Part shown: piece after piece, positions 61,370 to 64,000 of the stretch
Position numbering within the stretch: the first letter of the stretch is position 1
How the letters are laid out: each line of letters opens with the position of its first letter
Translations under genes and position numbers: made by a program
NCBI RefSeq assembly: GCF_018100925.1
Contig: NZ_JAGJEH010000017.1
Location: 34,906 to 98,905, forward strand
Source of the DNA: Pseudoalteromonas luteoviolacea
Lineage (GTDB): Bacteria > Pseudomonadota > Gammaproteobacteria > Enterobacterales > Alteromonadaceae
Direction: 5' to 3'
Length of the DNA stretch: 64,000 bases
The notes under the pieces: model-generated
Databases searched by the model: none
Seen by the model: only the letters and a program-made list of their open reading frames with translations
Told to the model about the DNA's origin: nothing

Positions 61370-62767
61370 ATGAATTTTTCCCAACTTGGGCTATCTCAAG
61401 TATTGCTAAATACACTCCAATCAAAAGGTTACCAATCACCAACCCCTATTCAGCAGCAAGCAATTCCAGCAATTCTTGCGGGGAAGGATGTGATGGCTGC
61501 GGCACAGACGGGTACTGGTAAAACCGCTGCATTCACCTTACCGCTTATCGAACAGCTACTTGAGGCGCAACAACCCCACGCAAACCAAGCACGCATATTG
61601 GTATTGGCACCCACTCGAGAGCTCGCGATTCAAATTGCAGAAAACGTAGAAACATACAGCACTGGAACACGAATTCGCAGCACCGTTGTCTACGGTGGTG
61701 TGAAAATAAACCCACAGATGATGCGCCTTAGAAAAGGGGTTGATATTTTAATTGCCACCCCTGGAAGACTTCTTGATCTGTACCAGCAAAATGCAATCAA
61801 ATTTACTGAGCTAAGCGCTTTGGTACTAGATGAAGCCGATCGCATGCTAGATATGGGTTTTATTCACGATTTAAAAAAAATCATCAGCCTGTTACCCAAA
61901 AAGCGCCAAAATTTACTGTTCTCTGCGACTTTCTCAGAACCAATTCGAGCACTCGCGAAAGGGCTTTTTTCCGCCCCAGTTGAAATTTCTGTCGCTGCTG
62001 AAAATACTGCCGCGAAGAGTGTCAATCAAAGTGCCTATGCGTTAGATAAGTCTCAAAAGAATAAACTGCTTAGCCATTTCATATTGAATAAGCAATGGCG
62101 GCAAGTGTTGGTTTTTTGCCGAACAAAGCACGGTGCAAACCGATTGGTCACATATCTAGAGAAAAACCATATCAGCGCGGCCGCGATACATGGAAATAAA
62201 TCACAAGGAGCAAGGGTTAAAGCGCTAAACGGTTTCAAAAGTGGTGACGTCAATGTCTTGGTCGCCACCGATATTGTCGCCCGAGGATTAGATATCAGTG
62301 AACTCCCGTATGTTGTCAATTACGACTTACCGAATACCTACGAGGACTATGTGCACCGTATTGGTCGAACGGGTCGTGCCGGCAGCGAAGGGGTTGCAGT
62401 TTCTTTTGTGACATCAGCTGATGCTGATGATTTATATGGTATTGAGCGCTTTATTGGGGCACTGATCCCGCGAGCTGAAGAGCCAGGCTTTGCACCACAA
62501 AATCCGGTGCCAGAAAAGGCGCTAGATACGCGCCCAATTAAACCCAAAAAACCTAAAAAGCCGAAAAAAAAGCAGCAACCACAAACTGACTTGGCGCAAG
62601 AAACTACAGCCGATAAAGAACCTAAAAAGGGAAAGAAACCACAAAGAAAACAGCATGCTACAAAGAGGCATGAAAATCGTAACGGCAAGCCTGCATCGAG
62701 GCCAAATAGGAAGCGACATTCAGCGCACGGCAAGCCCAAAAGCAGTGACCATAGCAAGCCTAGCTAA
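61370..62767 (+). CDS. rhlE: DEAD-box RNA helicase RhlE
   Basis: A 465-residue ATP-dependent RNA helicase. All motifs are visible: Q motif (GYQSPTPIQQQAIPAILAGKDVMAAAQTGTGKT, including motif I), PTRELAIQI (Ia), TPGRLLDL (Ib), LDEADRML (II, DEAD), SAT (III), then the second domain with RGLDI (V) and HRIGRTGRAG (VI). The C-terminal tail (about 385-465) is basic and rich in Lys, Pro and Arg (KPKKPKKPKKK), giving RNA affinity. The family acts in ribosome assembly, RNA decay and cold adaptation. Confidence 0.95.
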   Translation: MNFSQLGLSQVLLNTLQSKGYQSPTPIQQQAIPAILAGKDVMAAAQTGTGKTAAFTLPLIEQLLEAQQPHANQARILVLAPTRELAIQIAENVETYSTGTRIRSTVVYGGVKINPQMMRLRKGVDILIATPGRLLDLYQQNAIKFTELSALVLDEADRMLDMGFIHDLKKIISLLPKKRQNLLFSATFSEPIRALAKGLFSAPVEISVAAENTAAKSVNQSAYALDKSQKNKLLSHFILNKQWRQVLVFCRTKHGANRLVTYLEKNHISAAAIHGNKSQGARVKALNGFKSGDVNVLVATDIVARGLDISELPYVVNYDLPNTYEDYVHRIGRTGRAGSEGVAVSFVTSADADDLYGIERFIGALIPRAEEPGFAPQNPVPEKALDTRPIKPKKPKKPKKKQQPQTDLAQETTADKEPKKGKKPQRKQHATKRHENRNGKPASRPNRKRHSAHGKPKSSDHSKPS

Positions 62768-62985
62768 TCACACTCACTGTTTACTGTGAGGTGCAAGTTA
62801 CCTTGGTACTTCACAGTAAGTCCCCTTTCGCATGATGCAGAGCTCGTAACCGTCATTTCCTTATAGCAGCGCCACTTACCACGTTTTAACCACCAGCAAA
62901 ACAGATGCCCTTGGTACTTTTGGCGCTACGACGTACGATCTCTTTCGCGCCATAATTTCAATTCACTCAGGGCAGATTGACTCTC
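62764..62985 (-). pseudogene. Possible degraded small gene with one in-frame TAG
   Basis: On the minus strand a frame stays open from 62985 to a stop at 62764-62766, except for one TAG at 62926-62928. The translation before and after (SELKLWRERDRTS, then RQKYQGHLFCWWLKRGKWRC) looks protein-like, and KYQG occurs twice. Only the last 30 codons have an ATG (62856). It overlaps the end of rhlE by four bases and contains a hairpin. It may be a pseudogene or chance. Confidence 0.25.
62781..62819. other. Imperfect hairpin after rhlE
   Basis: TTACTGTGAGGT pairs with ACTTCACAGTAA with one mismatch; a smaller inner pairing (TACC with GGTA) extends it. No T-tract follows, so it is not a standard terminator. 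Confidence 0.45.
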
Positions 62986-63490
62986 TCAGGCCTGCCAAAA
63001 ATATTTATGGATATCCACATCACATCTCGTTGTGCATTACTTTTGATAGCTATCACAGCTGTAGGCTGTTTTTTTGGGCTTTTATTGTGAATAAAGATGT
63101 TTTTCATATATGCAAAAAATTACACAGTATAGAGCTATTACTTTGTTTACAATCCGCATACTTATAAAAGATGGTAACAGAGGGGGTATTTATGAAATCG
63201 GCTAGTAAAAAGAATAAAAGCCAGTACTGCACTCCTTGCAGTTATTTGACAACCCCTTTAAAAAAGGAATAACACAAATTCGGCAGCCTTCCTTGAATTA
63301 GCAAACATCCCCAGATTCAACTCTCAGTAACACCCTGTTAGGAATAACTGTCTTCTCTCGTGCTTGTGAGAAGGGAAATAAACTTTTCTCGTTTTAAGCT
63401 GGCTTTTTCTTTTATTTCTACTCGCTTTCGAGGCTTTTGCCTTTTTAGCTAAACTACAACATATCAGGCCCTAAGGTATATTTACGACCT
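62986..63490. other. Gene-poor region before the 22-bp repeat array
   Basis: No gene of normal size was found. A 26-codon ORF at 63192-63272 has a GGGGG site five bases before its ATG and encodes MKSASKKNKSQYCTPCSY with a CTPC motif; it could be a small peptide but has no other support. CTTCTC and GAGAAG arms near 63352-63375 form a short hairpin. Confidence 0.35.
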
Positions 63491-64000
63491 TTCAGCATCC
63501 TAGCTGACTCTTTTCAGCATCCTAGCTGACTCTTTTCAGCATCCTGGCTGATTCACTTCAGCATCCTGGCTGATTCACTTCAGCATCCTGGCTGACTCTT
63601 TTCAGCATCCTGGCTGACTCTTTTCGGCATCCTGGCTGACTCTTTTCAGCATCCTGGCTGACTCTTTTCAGCATCCTGGCTGACTCTTTTCAGCATCCTG
63701 GCTGACTCTTTTCAGCATCCTGGCTGACTCACTTCAGCGTCCTGGCTGACTCACTTCAGCGTCCTGACTGACTCACTTCAGCGTCCTGGCTGACTCACTT
63801 CAGCGTCCTGGCTGACTCACTTCAGCGTCCTGGCTGACTCACTTCAGCATCCTGGCTGACTCACTTCAGCATCCTGGCTGACTCACTTCAGCGTCCTGGC
63901 TGACTCACTTCAGCGTCCTGGCAGACTCACTTCAGCGTCCTGGCAGACTCACTTCAGCGTCCTGGCTGACTCACTTCAGCGTCCTGGCTGACTCACTTCA
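63491..64000 (+). repeat. Tandem array of a 22-bp hairpin-forming unit, at least 23 copies
   Basis: Each unit reads TTCAGC, A or G, TCCTGGCTGACTC, then AC or TT. Twenty-three complete units follow head to tail without spacers from 63491 to 63996, and the array runs off the window. TCAGC and GCTGA within each unit can pair. Variants come in neighbours: TAGCTG in units 1-2, ATTCAC ends in 3-4, TGACTG in 13, TGGCAG in 20-21, a block of TT ends in 5-10, and AC ends from 11 on. A unit length not divisible by three, with stops in each frame, makes coding unlikely. It is not a CRISPR array because there are no spacers. Confidence 0.9.

Noticed and set aside
63491..64000. CRISPR array or plasmid-type iterons
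   Set aside because: There are no spacers between repeats and no cas genes, and no replication initiator gene is visible in the window; the unit number is also higher than in usual iteron sets.

Overview
The window looks like chromosomal DNA of a marine gammaproteobacterium of the order Alteromonadales, most likely Pseudoalteromonas. The evidence is the moderate-to-low GC content by eye, a second stand-alone EF-G, oligopeptidase B, an ExeM-type secreted nuclease with a GlyGly-CTERM-like tail, a secreted trypsin-like protease with PKD and PPC domains, and the number of chemoreceptors, GGDEF proteins and two-component proteins. The genus is inferred from gene content. No rRNA, tRNA, CRISPR array, prophage or intact insertion sequence was seen.

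Layout. 1-9.3 kb: the end of hemB, an extracellular nuclease, a small membrane protein, EF-G 2, an AIM24-family protein, a GntP-type permease and a secreted protein of unknown function. 9.4-10.5 kb: no protein genes, but three tandem copies of a Fur-controlled small RNA gene, each with its own promoter, two Fur boxes, conserved hairpins, a RyhB-like core and an intrinsic terminator. This is the most interesting locus in the window. 10.6-17.8 kb: a diguanylate cyclase, the YlqF GTPase, YaeQ, a lipase-like hydrolase, a small membrane protein behind an FNR-like site, Dps, a STAS-like protein and oligopeptidase B. 18-26.9 kb: an RND efflux pair, then a HlyD / ABC ATPase / FtsX-type permease operon whose upstream region carries a sigma-54-like promoter, an IHF-like site and a candidate enhancer. 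27.5-36.2 kb: a secreted serine protease, a surface protein joining a zinc-protease domain to a probable outer-membrane barrel, a small membrane protein behind a very good Fur-controlled promoter, an NtrC-type two-component system that probably drives the ABC operon, and a sugar-phosphate mutarotase.

36.3-48.8 kb: three chemoreceptors, two paralogous porins, a decayed TonB-receptor fragment, several small envelope proteins, an orphan signal peptidase II, and a BLUF blue-light sensor lying between two chemoreceptors. 49-54.6 kb: a Fur-regulated TonB receptor coupled to a thioredoxin-like protein, a hybrid histidine kinase and a periplasmic solute-binding protein. 54.7-62.8 kb: a giant LamG/tectonin exoprotein, an RclC-like membrane protein, a CHASE-GGDEF cyclase and the RhlE helicase. 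63.5-64.0 kb: a tandem array of a 22-bp hairpin-forming unit that runs off the window.

Shared themes are iron control (four separate Fur-type control regions with the three sRNAs counted as one locus: the sRNA array, the small membrane protein at 32.3 kb, the TonB receptor, and a doubtful half-site at 27.05 kb), envelope transport and secretion, and signal sensing. The sRNAs, Fur-controlled receptor and Fur-controlled membrane gene together suggest an iron-starvation response in which Fur releases both uptake genes and small RNAs that would silence iron-using mRNAs; this is inference from sequence.
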